Source of the DNA: CAMLHP01 sp035707845
GTDB lineage: Bacteria > Gemmatimonadota > Gemmatimonadetes > Gemmatimonadales > GWC2-71-9
NCBI GenBank assembly: GCA_035707845.1
Contig: DASSTP010000308.1
Span: 1 to 13,665 of the forward strand
Direction of reading: 5' to 3'
DNA length: 13,665 bases
The position numbers and the translations under genes are program-made. The notes under the pieces were generated by a model. The model saw only the letters and a list, made by a program, of their open reading frames with translations, was not told the DNA's origin and did not search any database. Positions 5,807 through 13,665 of the stretch are shown piece after piece (position 1 is the stretch's first letter; every line of letters begins with the position of its first letter).

Positions 5807-8800
5807 TAATCCACCAGCAGCACATCCTCCCGACTGTCCATCTGTCCATCTGTCCGTCTGTCCGCCCTCCCAAGCATCCTCGCCAGCCCTTCCTTCCATC
5901 CTTCCAGGATCTCATACACCGTCGGGATCACCAGCAGGGTGAGCAGCGTGGAGGTGATCACGCCGCCGATCACGGCAATGCCCAAGGGTGCGCGGAACTG
6001 GGCGCCCTCGCCGACACCGAGCGCCACGGGGATCATGCCGGCGATGAGCGCGAAGGTGGTCATGAGAATGGGCCGCAGGCGGATGGCACCGGCTTCGATC
6101 AAGGCCTCGCGCAGGGGCACGCCGTCCCGCTCGCGCGACCACTTGGCAAAGTCAATCAGCAGGATCGCGTTCTTGGCCACGATGCCGGCCAGCAGGATCA
6201 CGCCGATCAGGCTCATGATGTTGATCGTCATCCCGCTGAATGCCAGCGCCAGCATCACGCCAATGAGCGAGAGCGGCAGCGACATGAGAATGGCGAGTGG
6301 CGCCAGGAACGAACCGAACTGCACCACCAGGATCAGGTACATGAGCAGCAGCGCGGTGCCCAGCGCAAAGAAGATGCTGCCGAACACCTCGTTCTGCTGT
6401 TCCTGGTCGCCGCCCACGGTGACCGCCACGCCCGCGGGCAGCTGGATCTGGTTCACCCTGGCCAGCACGTCAGTCATCACTTCGTTGGTGGAGCGGCCGG
6501 AGACATTCCATTCCACGTTCACCACCAGGTCACGGTCCAGGTGGTTGATCACCGCCGGCCCGATGGCCGGCTCGATCGTGGCCACCTGGCCCAGCGGGAT
6601 GGTGATGGGCGCGCCATCAGGACCGGGCACGATCAGCGGCAGCTGCCGAAGATCGGCCGCGCGCTGCCGAGATTCAGGGCTGAAGCGCACCTCCACGTCC
6701 CGCGTCTCGCCGCTCGGATCCACCCAGTCGCCGGCATCAATGCCGGCGAAGGCCGGCCGGAGCGACTGGGCCACCTGCCCCACCGTCACCCCCAGCGCGC
6801 CCGCGAGCCCGCGGTCGAGTTCCACGTTGATCTCGGGCTTCTGGCCCTTGCTCGAGAGCGCGGCATCCACCGCGTTGGGTGTCGCCTTCACGATCGCGAG
6901 CGCCGAATCGGCCACCTTGTTGATGGACGCGATGTCAGGACCGGTGATCTGCAGGGCGAGCTGCTTCCGCCCCCCGCCGAAGGCATTGGTGAAGACGGCC
7001 ATGGTCGAGCCGGTCAGCCGGTTGATCTCCCCGCGAACGACCGACGCAAACTCCTCCGCGCTGATATCGCGGTCGCCCTTGGGGGTGAGCCGCACGTAGA
7101 TCTGCCCCACGTCCACCGCACCGGAGCCCTGCCCGCCCAGCGTGGTGTAGGTGTAGCGCACCTCCGGGTGCGCCGAGATCAGTCGCGCCGCTTCCGCTGC
7201 CTTGAGCCGGGTGTATTCGAGGTTGGAGCCGGGCGGCGTCTCCACCTTCACGTAGAATTCCGAGCGGTCATCCTCGGGAAAGAAGCCGACGCCCACCTTG
7301 TGCCACTCGGGCATGATCCGGTAGATCCCCACCGTCAGCAGGAGCCCGAGCGCAATGGTGGCGAGGCGCGGGAGCAGCTTCCCGTGAAAGTGGGTGAGCC
7401 CCCACACCATGACGACGAGCCCGATGATCACCGCGAGCAGGCCGGTGAGCCCCTTCATCGGCAGGGTGAAGGAGCCGAAGAAGGCGCCCAGCGCCACCAC
7501 CGCCACGGCGAGCCGATGGTCCAGCGCCCACGCGATGATCCGCTTGTAGCCTACCGCCAGCTTCCCGAACCAGTCGTTGAACCGGTCCAGCTTCCGGGTG
7601 ATCCAGTTCTTCTGGCCTTCCTCCAGCTGGGGATCGGGCCAGTAGGCCGACAGCATCGGGTCGAGCGAGAAGGAGACGAAGAGCGATACCAGCACCGAGC
7701 AGGCAATGGTGAGCGCAAAGGGCTTGAACCACTGCCCGCCCACGCCCGACATGAAGCCGATCGGCACGAAGACGGCAAGAATCGAGAACGTGGTCGCCGC
7801 CACCGCCAGGCCGATCTCGTCGGTGCCCTCGCGTGCCGCGGTGTAGTGGTCCTTCCCCATCTCCACGTGCCGCACGATGTTCTCGCGCACCACGATGGCG
7901 TCATCTATCAGGATGCCGATGGCCAGCGAGAGTCCCAGCAGTGACATGGTGTTGAGCGTGAAGCCGAACGCCCACACCGCAATGAACGACGCCAGCACCG
8001 ACACTGGGAGCGCCAGGCCGGTGATGACGGTGCTCCGCCAGGAGTTGAGGAACAGGAACACCACGAACACCGTGAGGATGGCGCCTTCCAGCAGCGCCTC
8101 CTCCACGTTCCGCACCGCCGCCTCCACCCGGCTGCCCGCGTCCACCACGACATCGAGCCTGGCATCCTTGGGCAGCGTCGGCTCGATGGCCTTCACCCGC
8201 TCCAGGATCTTGGCGCTCACGTCGGTGGTGCTGTAGCCACGCGACTTCTTGATGTCGATGCCGACGGCTTCCTTGTCGTTGAAGAGCGCGAGGCTGCGCT
8301 GCTCCTCGGTGCCGTCATGCACCGTGGCCACCTGGCCCAGCCGGATGATGTTGCCATTCCGCTCGGCCACCACCAGCTGCTCGAACTCGGCAGGACTCTG
8401 CAGCCGCCCCATGAGCCGGATCGAGCGCTCCTGCAGGTTGCCGGTCACCCGCCCCACCGGCGCCGCGAGGTTCTGCAGGCCCAGCGCCTGCACCACCTGC
8501 GCGACGCTCACCCCCGCCGCTTCCAGCGCCTCGGGACGCAGCTCCACCGTGAGCTCGCGCTCCAGCTCGCCCACCACATTCACTTCCGCCACACCGGGAA
8601 TGGAGCGCAGCTCGCGCGTGATGCCGGGATCCGCGAGCCGGGTGAGCTGGGCCGGCGACAGCGTCGGCGAACTGAGCGCCAGCGACACGATCGGGAGATC
8701 GGTGTCGTTCATCTTCTTGATGATCGGCTCTTCCAGCTCGTCCGGCAGGTCGGAGCGGATCTCCGAGATGGCGTCGCGAATGTCCTGCGTCGCCTCGGCC

Positions 8801-9102
8801 AGCGGCTTGTCGAAGACGAACTCGATGAGGATGAAGCCATAGCCGTCCTCGGCCGAGCCCATGATCTTCTTCACGCCGCTGATGGACGAGATCGCCTCCT
8901 CCACCGGGTCGAGTACCTCGTTCTCTACGCCGTCGGGCGAGCCGCCCGGATAGATGAGCGCCACCGAGACGTACGGCGGCGCCACCTCCGGGAACTCATC
9001 CGTCTTGAGCCGGAGCAGCGAGAACAACCCGAAGACCACCAGCGCCAGCATGGTGACGATGGTGACGATCGGCCGCCGGATGGCAAAATCACTGATGAAC
9101 AC
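5806..9102 (-). CDS. RND efflux pump inner-membrane subunit (AcrB/HAE1 family)
   Basis: This is the proton-driven pump of a tripartite multidrug-type efflux system, about 1098 residues. The N-terminus FISDFAIRRPIVTIV is typical. The proton-relay pair of TM4 (ILIDDAIVV, about D400/D401) and the TM10 lysine (GIVAKNAILLIDF, about K977) are both present, as is RLRPILMTT of TM11, so the pump looks active. Unusually, three hydrophobic segments (about 527-547, 550-571, 578-598) stand where AcrB has only TM7, before the FFPEDD motif that opens the second periplasmic loop. The C-terminal tail is encoded partly by an octamer repeat. GTG 9102 is chosen because it matches family N-termini; GTG 9111 is also possible. 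Either overlaps the adaptor gene's end, implying coupling. The frame is open to 9213, but that part is adaptor shadow. Confidence 0.92.
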   Translation of the reverse strand: MFISDFAIRRPIVTIVTMLALVVFGLFSLLRLKTDEFPEVAPPYVSVALIYPGGSPDGVENEVLDPVEEAISSISGVKKIMGSAEDGYGFILIEFVFDKPLAEATQDIRDAISEIRSDLPDELEEPIIKKMNDTDLPIVSLALSSPTLSPAQLTRLADPGITRELRSIPGVAEVNVVGELERELTVELRPEALEAAGVSVAQVVQALGLQNLAAPVGRVTGNLQERSIRLMGRLQSPAEFEQLVVAERNGNIIRLGQVATVHDGTEEQRSLALFNDKEAVGIDIKKSRGYSTTDVSAKILERVKAIEPTLPKDARLDVVVDAGSRVEAAVRNVEEALLEGAILTVFVVFLFLNSWRSTVITGLALPVSVLASFIAVWAFGFTLNTMSLLGLSLAIGILIDDAIVVRENIVRHVEMGKDHYTAAREGTDEIGLAVAATTFSILAVFVPIGFMSGVGGQWFKPFALTIACSVLVSLFVSFSLDPMLSAYWPDPQLEEGQKNWITRKLDRFNDWFGKLAVGYKRIIAWALDHRLAVAVVALGAFFGSFTLPMKGLTGLLAVIIGLVVMVWGLTHFHGKLLPRLATIALGLLLTVGIYRIMPEWHKVGVGFFPEDDRSEFYVKVETPPGSNLEYTRLKAAEAARLISAHPEVRYTYTTLGGQGSGAVDVGQIYVRLTPKGDRDISAEEFASVVRGEINRLTGSTMAVFTNAFGGGRKQLALQITGPDIASINKVADSALAIVKATPNAVDAALSSKGQKPEINVELDRGLAGALGVTVGQVAQSLRPAFAGIDAGDWVDPSGETRDVEVRFSPESRQRAADLRQLPLIVPGPDGAPITIPLGQVATIEPAIGPAVINHLDRDLVVNVEWNVSGRSTNEVMTDVLARVNQIQLPAGVAVTVGGDQEQQNEVFGSIFFALGTALLLMYLILVVQFGSFLAPLAILMSLPLSLIGVMLALAFSGMTINIMSLIGVILLAGIVAKNAILLIDFAKWSRERDGVPLREALIEAGAIRLRPILMTTFALIAGMIPVALGVGEGAQFRAPLGIAVIGGVITSTLLTLLVIPTVYEILEGWKEGLARMLGRADRRTDGQMDSREDVLLVD
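5836..5867. repeat. Octamer array inside the RND gene 3' end
   Basis: Units GTCCATCT, GTCCATCT, GTCCGTCT and GTCCGCCC (plus strand) are the same octamer family as the array at 1-96. Read on the minus strand they encode the tail RADRRTDGQMD of the RND pump, beyond the conserved domain. The array therefore appears to have been absorbed into the coding sequence. Confidence 0.9.
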
Positions 9103-10207
9103 TGGTATCACCCGGCGTGACCGCCTCGCTGGCCGAGCGCACCCGTGCCACCGTCCCTGGTGTGAGTCCCTGCGCCGCGCCCATGAGCACGGTGTCGCCG
9201 GCGGCGAGGCCACTGGTGACTTCGGTCCGCTCGTTCACGGTATCATCGAGCCCGATCTCCACATCCACCTTCTCGACCCGTCCGTTCCTGAGCCGCACCA
9301 CGAGCGGCCGCACCCCTCGGCGATCCACCGCGTCACTGGGGACCACCACCGCGTGCCGGCTCTCGGTGGCCACGCGGCCCTGCGCAAAGAGGCCCGCCAC
9401 CAGTGAGCGCGACGCGTTCGGGATGGTGACGATCACGCGCACCTGCCGCGTGGCGGGATCTACCACGGGATTCACCCGCTCAATCTTCCCCTCGAACTCG
9501 CGGTCGGGATAGCCGGTGACACTGAAGCGCACCGCCATGCCCTGCTTCACCTGGGAGAGCTGCTCCACCGGCACCGCCGCTTCCAGCCGCATGGTGGACG
9601 GATCCACCACCGAGAAGAGCTCGTTGCCCGAGGAGACCACATCGCCCTCGCTCACCTTGGCCTCGCTCACGATGCCGCTGAAGGGCGCACGCAGCGTGGC
9701 CTTGTCCAGCTGGCGCTGCGCCGACGTGGTGCGAGCACGCGCATCCGCCACCGCACCTTCCGCGTTCTTGACGGTGAGCTGGGCGGTCTCGAGCTCGCGA
9801 TCGGCCACGGCGCCGGCGGCGTGCAGCCGCTCGGTGCGCTCCAGGTTGTGGCGCTGCAGCTCGAGATTGCTCTCGGCCGTGCGCAGGCCGGTGCGCGCAC
9901 TGAGGAAGGCGTCGCGCAGCGCCGCGTCATCGATGCGCCCCAGCACCTGGCCCTTCTTCACCGTCATGCCCTGATCGGCGTCCACCTCGACCATGGTGCC
10001 GGTGATCTCGGCGCGCACCGTGGCGCCCAGCTCGGGCGTAAGCGTGCCGGAAATCACCGGCCCCGCCATCAGCGTCGCGGTGTCGGCCACGGCGATGTTC
10101 TCGGTGCCGAGGAGCGCGGGCGGCGGTGCCGCCGGAGTTTCCTCTGCCCGGCCCTTGCAGCCGGCAAGGAGGAGGGGGGCGAGAAGCAAGATTCTGAGTT
10201 TCTTCAT
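9089..10207 (-). CDS. RND periplasmic adaptor (membrane fusion lipoprotein)
   Basis: This is the adaptor linking the RND pump to TolC, 372 residues. A lipoprotein signal runs from 1 to 16 (MKKLRILLLAPLLLAG) with the lipid-anchored Cys17 in the lipobox LLAGC. The lipoyl half-motif GTMVEVDADQGMTVKKGQ is at about 70-87, then an alpha-helical hairpin at about 95-170. The second lipoyl half LRAPFSGIVSEAKVSEGD is at 172-189, and a beta-barrel with VDPATRQVRV follows at about 249-258. These are the domains of the HlyD/AcrA family in order. ATG 10207 is chosen; an in-frame TTG at 10222 lies in a heptamer repeat and would add five residues before the signal. The gene's end overlaps the RND start. Confidence 0.92.
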   Translation of the reverse strand: MKKLRILLLAPLLLAGCKGRAEETPAAPPPALLGTENIAVADTATLMAGPVISGTLTPELGATVRAEITGTMVEVDADQGMTVKKGQVLGRIDDAALRDAFLSARTGLRTAESNLELQRHNLERTERLHAAGAVADRELETAQLTVKNAEGAVADARARTTSAQRQLDKATLRAPFSGIVSEAKVSEGDVVSSGNELFSVVDPSTMRLEAAVPVEQLSQVKQGMAVRFSVTGYPDREFEGKIERVNPVVDPATRQVRVIVTIPNASRSLVAGLFAQGRVATESRHAVVVPSDAVDRRGVRPLVVRLRNGRVEKVDVEIGLDDTVNERTEVTSGLAAGDTVLMGAAQGLTPGTVARVRSASEAVTPGDTSVHQ

Positions 10208-10213
10208 GGTCAA

Positions 10214-10262
10214 AAGTCGCAAGTCACGGGTCGCAAATCACAAGTCACAAGTCGTAAGTCGG
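10214..10262. repeat. Heptamer tandem array, seven copies of AAGTCNC
   Basis: Seven 7-bp units run without spacers: AAGTCGC, AAGTCAC, GGGTCGC, AAATCAC, AAGTCAC, AAGTCGT, AAGTCGG. The array ends 6 bp from the start codon of the adaptor gene and so replaces any normal ribosome-binding region. Next to it (10262-10280) are CTCGGCGG-type octamers, the complement of the unit found in the TonB-like gene. Confidence 0.88.
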
Positions 10263-10285
10263 CGGCTCGGTGGCTCGGCGCGGGC

Positions 10286-10428
10286 TGTCATTGCGAGCGC
10301 GCCAGCGGCGCGCGAAGCAACCTTGGAGCCTTACCGTGATCCCTTGGCCGATGCCGGCCTGGCTCTGCCGACGATCGCGGTCGGGCTGCAAGGTTGCTTC
10401 GCATCCCTTCGGGATGCTCGCAATGACA
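10286..10428. repeat. Cloverleaf-like inverted repeat in the TolC-adaptor gap
   Basis: TGTCATTGCGAGC (10286-10298) pairs perfectly with GCTCGCAATGACA (10416-10428). GCGAAGCAACCTTG (about 10312-10325) pairs perfectly with CAAGGTTGCTTCGC (10389-10402). Each arm also holds its own hairpin: GCGCGC with GCGCGC on the left, and GCATCCC-TTC-GGGATGC on the right. GTCATTGCGAGC...GCGAAGCAA repeats are, from memory, widely dispersed in bacterial genomes. The gap has no gene. In the polycistronic transcript the structure would sit between the TolC and adaptor cistrons and could affect processing or relative expression. Confidence 0.9.
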
Positions 10429-10460
10429 TGCGCAGTGCGGTCGCGTGCACTCATAGCGCA

Positions 10461-11948
<1,488 letters not shown>

Positions 11949-11949
<1 letters not shown>

Positions 11950-12524
11950 CAGCTCGTCACTCCGATGCCGCGGAGGAAGATCTGCACGTATTGCCTCACG
12001 TCCTCGTCGGGGCTGGTGCCGTACATCTGCACCACGCCGACGCGGGTGATGGCATCGGCAAAGAGCGCCCCGATCAGCATCGCGGCCGCGCGCGCCGGCC
12101 TGATGTCCGGGCGCATGCGTCCCTCCTGCTGCAAGCGCTCGAGGTAGGCAGCCAGCAGCGCAGCAATGCGGGCCGGCGGCGGCGGCTCGGTGGTCGGAAG
12201 GATTTCGGGGTGTTCCTGGAATTCGCCCAGGCGGGTGCGGATGAACGCGGCGCACTCGGCGTGCAGGCCATAGTAGCGGAGGGCCCACTCGGCGATTTCC
12301 GTCGCGGGATCGCCAGGCTGTTCGGGAAGCGCCTCGAAGCAGAACCTGCTCCAGCCCCGGCTGATTACTTCACGGATCAGCGCTTCCTTGGATCCGAAGT
12401 GGCGGAAGAGGGTGACCTCGTTGACGCCGGCATCGGCGGCGATGCGCCGGGTGGTGGTGCCACGGAAGCCGACAGTGCTGTACAGCGCCGCGGCTGCTTC
12501 GAGAATTCGCTCACGCACGTCCAT
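11949..12524 (-). CDS. TetR/AcrR-family transcriptional regulator
   Basis: A 191-residue one-domain repressor type. The N-terminal helix-turn-helix is at about 24-43: TTTRRIAADAGVNEVTLFRHF, with recognition helix around 34-40, followed by GSKEAL, the usual TetR continuation. The C-terminal part (about 50-191) is a helical ligand-binding domain without recognisable specificity. It is the first gene of the efflux operon and its stop overlaps the TolC start (TGATG). It therefore most likely represses its own operon and is released by a pump substrate; that is inference from context. ATG 12524 is preferred over an in-frame TTG at 12536, which would add four residues. Confidence 0.92.
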
Positions 12525-12558
12525 AGGGCGGAGCAAGGTAGCGGGTTTGGGAGGGGAT

Positions 12559-12574
12559 GCAAGTGGGTGCTTGC
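12559..12574. promoter_or_regulatory. Candidate TetR operator (GCAAG-N6-CTTGC)
   Basis: A 16-bp inverted repeat with 5-bp perfect arms lies 35 bp upstream of the TetR start. On the minus strand its right arm runs into TTGCAT, a possible -35, followed 16 bp later by TACCTT (12532-12537), a possible -10. An operator over the -35 would suit autorepression of the efflux operon. Neither element is strong alone. Confidence 0.35.
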
Positions 12575-12578
12575 TGAC

Positions 12579-12632
12579 AGGGCGAGCAGGACGGGCAGGG
12601 CGAGCAGGATGGGCAGGATGGGCTGGGCGAGC
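12579..12632. repeat. 9-mer tandem array, six copies of AGGATGGGC type
   Basis: Six 9-bp units (AGGGCGAGC, AGGACGGGC, AGGGCGAGC, AGGATGGGC twice, TGGGCGAGC) belong to the same family as the arms at 5540-5597 and 5750-5803. They are followed by a CCTCGCTGCGCTCGGGG motif (about 12636-12653) and a GCCGCCGAGCC motif (about 12663-12673). The remaining gap to 12702 is AT-richer and holds nothing I recognise. Confidence 0.85.
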
Positions 12633-12702
12633 CGCCCCCTCGCTGCGCTCGGGGCAAGCTACGCCGCCGAGCCATCTAGCCGTTTAACAAACTATTCACC
12701 AA

Positions 12703-13131
12703 TCAGCCATCTCCCTTCCCCATCCTCGCCAGCAAATGCCGCAACACCCCAACCTCATGGCCCGTAAGCATTCCGATGGCCTTCGTGCTGGCATCCGCCA
12801 CCCGGGCATCGAGCCGATCGACCAGCTCGCGACCCTCATCGGTCAGGACGCATCGTATCTGCCGCCGATCGGACTCGATCCGCTGGCGACGGACCAGCCC
12901 CTGCCGCTCGAGCCGATCCACCAGGCCGGTGATGGCCGGCGCTCGTTCCACCATTCGCGAGGCGATTTCCAGGGTAGGCAGCCCTTGATCACTGGCGTCT
13001 CCCAGCACGCTGAGTACCATGTACTGCTGGAAGGTGACCCCGCCCTCCTCGGTGACCTCGGCGATCCTGGCGCGAGAGACACGAGCGGCACGCCAGAGCG
13101 TCTGGAGCAGGTTCGCTTGGTTGATAGGCAT
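12703..13131 (-). CDS. MarR-family transcriptional regulator
   Basis: A 142-residue winged helix-turn-helix dimeric regulator of normal family length. The helix LPTLEIASRM (51-60) and recognition helix APAITGLVDRLERQGLV (64-80) lead into the wing RRQRIESDRRQIRCVLTDEG (81-100), with the conserved D-R-R followed by L-T-x-x-G. Flanking helices at about 5-27 and 101-136 would form the dimer and ligand pocket. It diverges from the TonB-like gene with 14 bp between the start codons, so it probably controls itself and that gene from the shared AT-rich site; this is inference. No cysteine-based redox sensor pattern is evident (one Cys, at 94, in the wing). Confidence 0.92.
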   Translation of the reverse strand: MPINQANLLQTLWRAARVSRARIAEVTEEGGVTFQQYMVLSVLGDASDQGLPTLEIASRMVERAPAITGLVDRLERQGLVRRQRIESDRRQIRCVLTDEGRELVDRLDARVADASTKAIGMLTGHEVGVLRHLLARMGKGDG

Positions 13132-13165
13132 GATATAAGCTTCATATGAATAGTTTATTAGTCAA
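13132..13165. promoter_or_regulatory. AT-rich divergent control region with palindrome TTCATATGAA
   Basis: This short AT-rich island in GC-rich DNA holds the perfect 10-bp palindrome TTCATATGAA (13141-13150). Plus-strand TATAAG (13134-13139) lies 6 bp before the TonB-like ATG. Minus-strand TATGAA (13146-13141) lies 9 bp before the MarR ATG, with TTGACT further upstream (13165-13160) at poor spacing. The palindrome is a plausible MarR operator. The promoters are tentative. Confidence 0.4.
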
Positions 13166-13665
13166 GCGAACCCACTTCTTTCTCAACGGCGACCTCCCGC
13201 CCAAGCGCCGACCGTGGCTCGCGCTCGCGCTCAGCGCGCTGGTGCACCTGATTCTTCTCGCTGCCATTGTCGCGACTACGCGGAAGGAAACTCACCAGGA
13301 CCAGGCAGCCCAGTCAGCCCAGGCAGTACCCGAGCGCCGGGTCGATCTGGTCACGCTGCCACCTTATCAGCCGCCGAGCCGCCGAGCCGCCGAGCCGCCG
13401 AAGCTCCAGCCGCCGAGCCCCCGAGCCGCCGAGCCACCGCCCCCTCCCGACCGCATGCCCCGCCCGCAGGTGAAGCGCGGGGAGCACCTGGATGAGGAGA
13501 TCACCGTGGCGCCGGAGAAGCCGCCGGAGCAGGGGCCGCTGGGGGAGGCGCCAAGGGCGTCGAGGGTCGAGAGTCAAGAGTCGAGAGACGAACCCTCGAC
13601 CCTCGACACTCGACCCTCGACCCAGCTCGCGATGATCGAAGAAGCACAACGCCTCTTCGGCCGCC
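13146..13665 (+). CDS. TonB-like energy transducer, N-terminal part (runs off window)
   Basis: The reading frame opens at ATG 13146 and stays open for 173 codons to the window edge, so the C-terminus is not visible. A short cytoplasmic N-terminus precedes one membrane helix (about 24-45) containing S30-x-x-x-H34. This matches the Ser16/His20 spacing that E. coli TonB needs for coupling to ExbB/ExbD. A proline-rich, presumably periplasmic and disordered linker follows (about 70-135), then a stretch encoded by heptamer repeats (about 138-160), then AMIEEAQRLFGR. TonB passes inner-membrane proton energy to outer-membrane receptors. Without the C-terminal domain, a TolA-like or other single-pass envelope protein remains possible. 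There is no Shine-Dalgarno; the ATG overlaps the operator-like palindrome. Confidence 0.65.
   Translation, partial: MNSLLVKRTHFFLNGDLPPKRRPWLALALSALVHLILLAAIVATTRKETHQDQAAQSAQAVPERRVDLVTLPPYQPPSRRAAEPPKLQPPSPRAAEPPPPPDRMPRPQVKRGEHLDEEITVAPEKPPEQGPLGEAPRASRVESQESRDEPSTLDTRPSTQLAMIEEAQRLFGR
13371..13441. repeat. Octamer array (CCGCCGAG) coding the proline-rich linker
   Basis: About eight 8-bp units occur: 13371-13402 (four, the last ending GAA), a 7-bp interruption, then 13410-13441 (four, two of them varied). Because 8 is not a multiple of 3, the frame cycles through all three readings and yields an eight-residue peptide period, PPSRRAAE. Confidence 0.92.
13559..13621. repeat. Inverted pair of heptamer arrays inside the TonB-like gene
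   Basis: Four GTCGAGN-type heptamers (13559-13586), a 7-bp spacer, then four NCTCGAC-type heptamers (13594-13621) form a near-perfect inverted repeat with 28-bp arms. The reading frame stays open through it, giving a Ser/Arg/Glu-rich then Ser/Thr/Asp-rich stretch. Confidence 0.92.

Noticed and set aside
5725..7944. Very long plus-strand open frame (739 codons) antisense to the RND gene
   Set aside because: Its composition (His, Arg, Gly, Asp-rich with no domain) is the usual reverse-frame shadow in GC-rich DNA, and the minus strand encodes a fully conserved RND pump.
9103..9213. N-terminal extension of the RND pump to 9213
   Set aside because: The extra residues are Arg-rich shadow of the adaptor gene, and RND homologues begin near FISDFAIRRP.
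10391..10428. Rho-independent terminator at GCATCCC-TTC-GGGATGC
   Set aside because: The stem is good, but no T-run follows on either strand, and it is part of a larger dispersed inverted repeat.
10286..10428. tRNA or structured non-coding RNA gene, suggested by the cloverleaf-like fold
   Set aside because: There is no anticodon arm, T-loop consensus or CCA-type end; the arms match a dispersed intergenic repeat.
11950..12288. N-terminal extension of TolC to 12288
   Set aside because: It lies inside the TetR gene and lacks a signal peptide; the ATG at 11949 is followed at once by one.
12689..12698. AAACTATTCA shared with the minus strand of the MarR/TonB-like control region, as a second MarR site
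   Set aside because: A 10-base match without palindromy, located just past the MarR stop; chance cannot be excluded in AT-rich stretches.

Overview
The window is GC-rich chromosomal DNA from a Gram-negative-type bacterium: it encodes a tripartite RND efflux system, an outer-membrane TolC-type channel and a TonB-like protein. The gene style, the rarity of Shine-Dalgarno sequences and the dense intergenic short tandem repeats would fit Gemmatimonadota or a similar soil lineage. That assignment is an inference; no rRNA or marker gene is present.

Layout: (1) 1-96 is an octamer tandem array leading into a ThrE-family amino-acid exporter (107-1330, +). (2) 1331-1545 is a convergent intergenic gap with a long imperfect inverted repeat. 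(3) 1546-5490 (-) is a four-gene, start/stop-overlapping operon, read GMC flavin oxidoreductase > Gfo/Idh/MocA oxidoreductase > unrecognised membrane protein with an internal duplication > small VTT/DedA-like membrane protein. (4) 5491-5805 is a gene-free, repeat-built block with a nested inverted architecture. (5) 5806-12524 (-) is an efflux operon read TetR regulator > TolC > lipoprotein adaptor > RND pump. It is broken only by a 266-bp repeat-filled gap (10208-10473). (6) 12525-12702 is the promoter region of that operon plus repeats. (7) 12703-13131 (-) is a MarR regulator. It is divergent, with 14 bp between start codons, from a TonB-like gene (13146 to the window end, +) that runs off the window.

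The efflux genes should form one envelope-spanning pump: RND in the inner membrane, adaptor in the periplasm, TolC in the outer membrane, probably repressed by the TetR. The oxidoreductase operon looks like a small pathway that oxidises an alcohol or sugar-like substrate and transforms it further, coupled to two membrane proteins of unknown role. It is the best candidate here for an undescribed system.

The other striking feature is the repeats. Arrays with 7-, 8- or 9-bp units occupy most gaps, often arranged head-to-head as inverted repeats. They also enter coding sequence: the C-terminal tails of the RND pump and TolC, and the proline-rich linker of the TonB-like protein.
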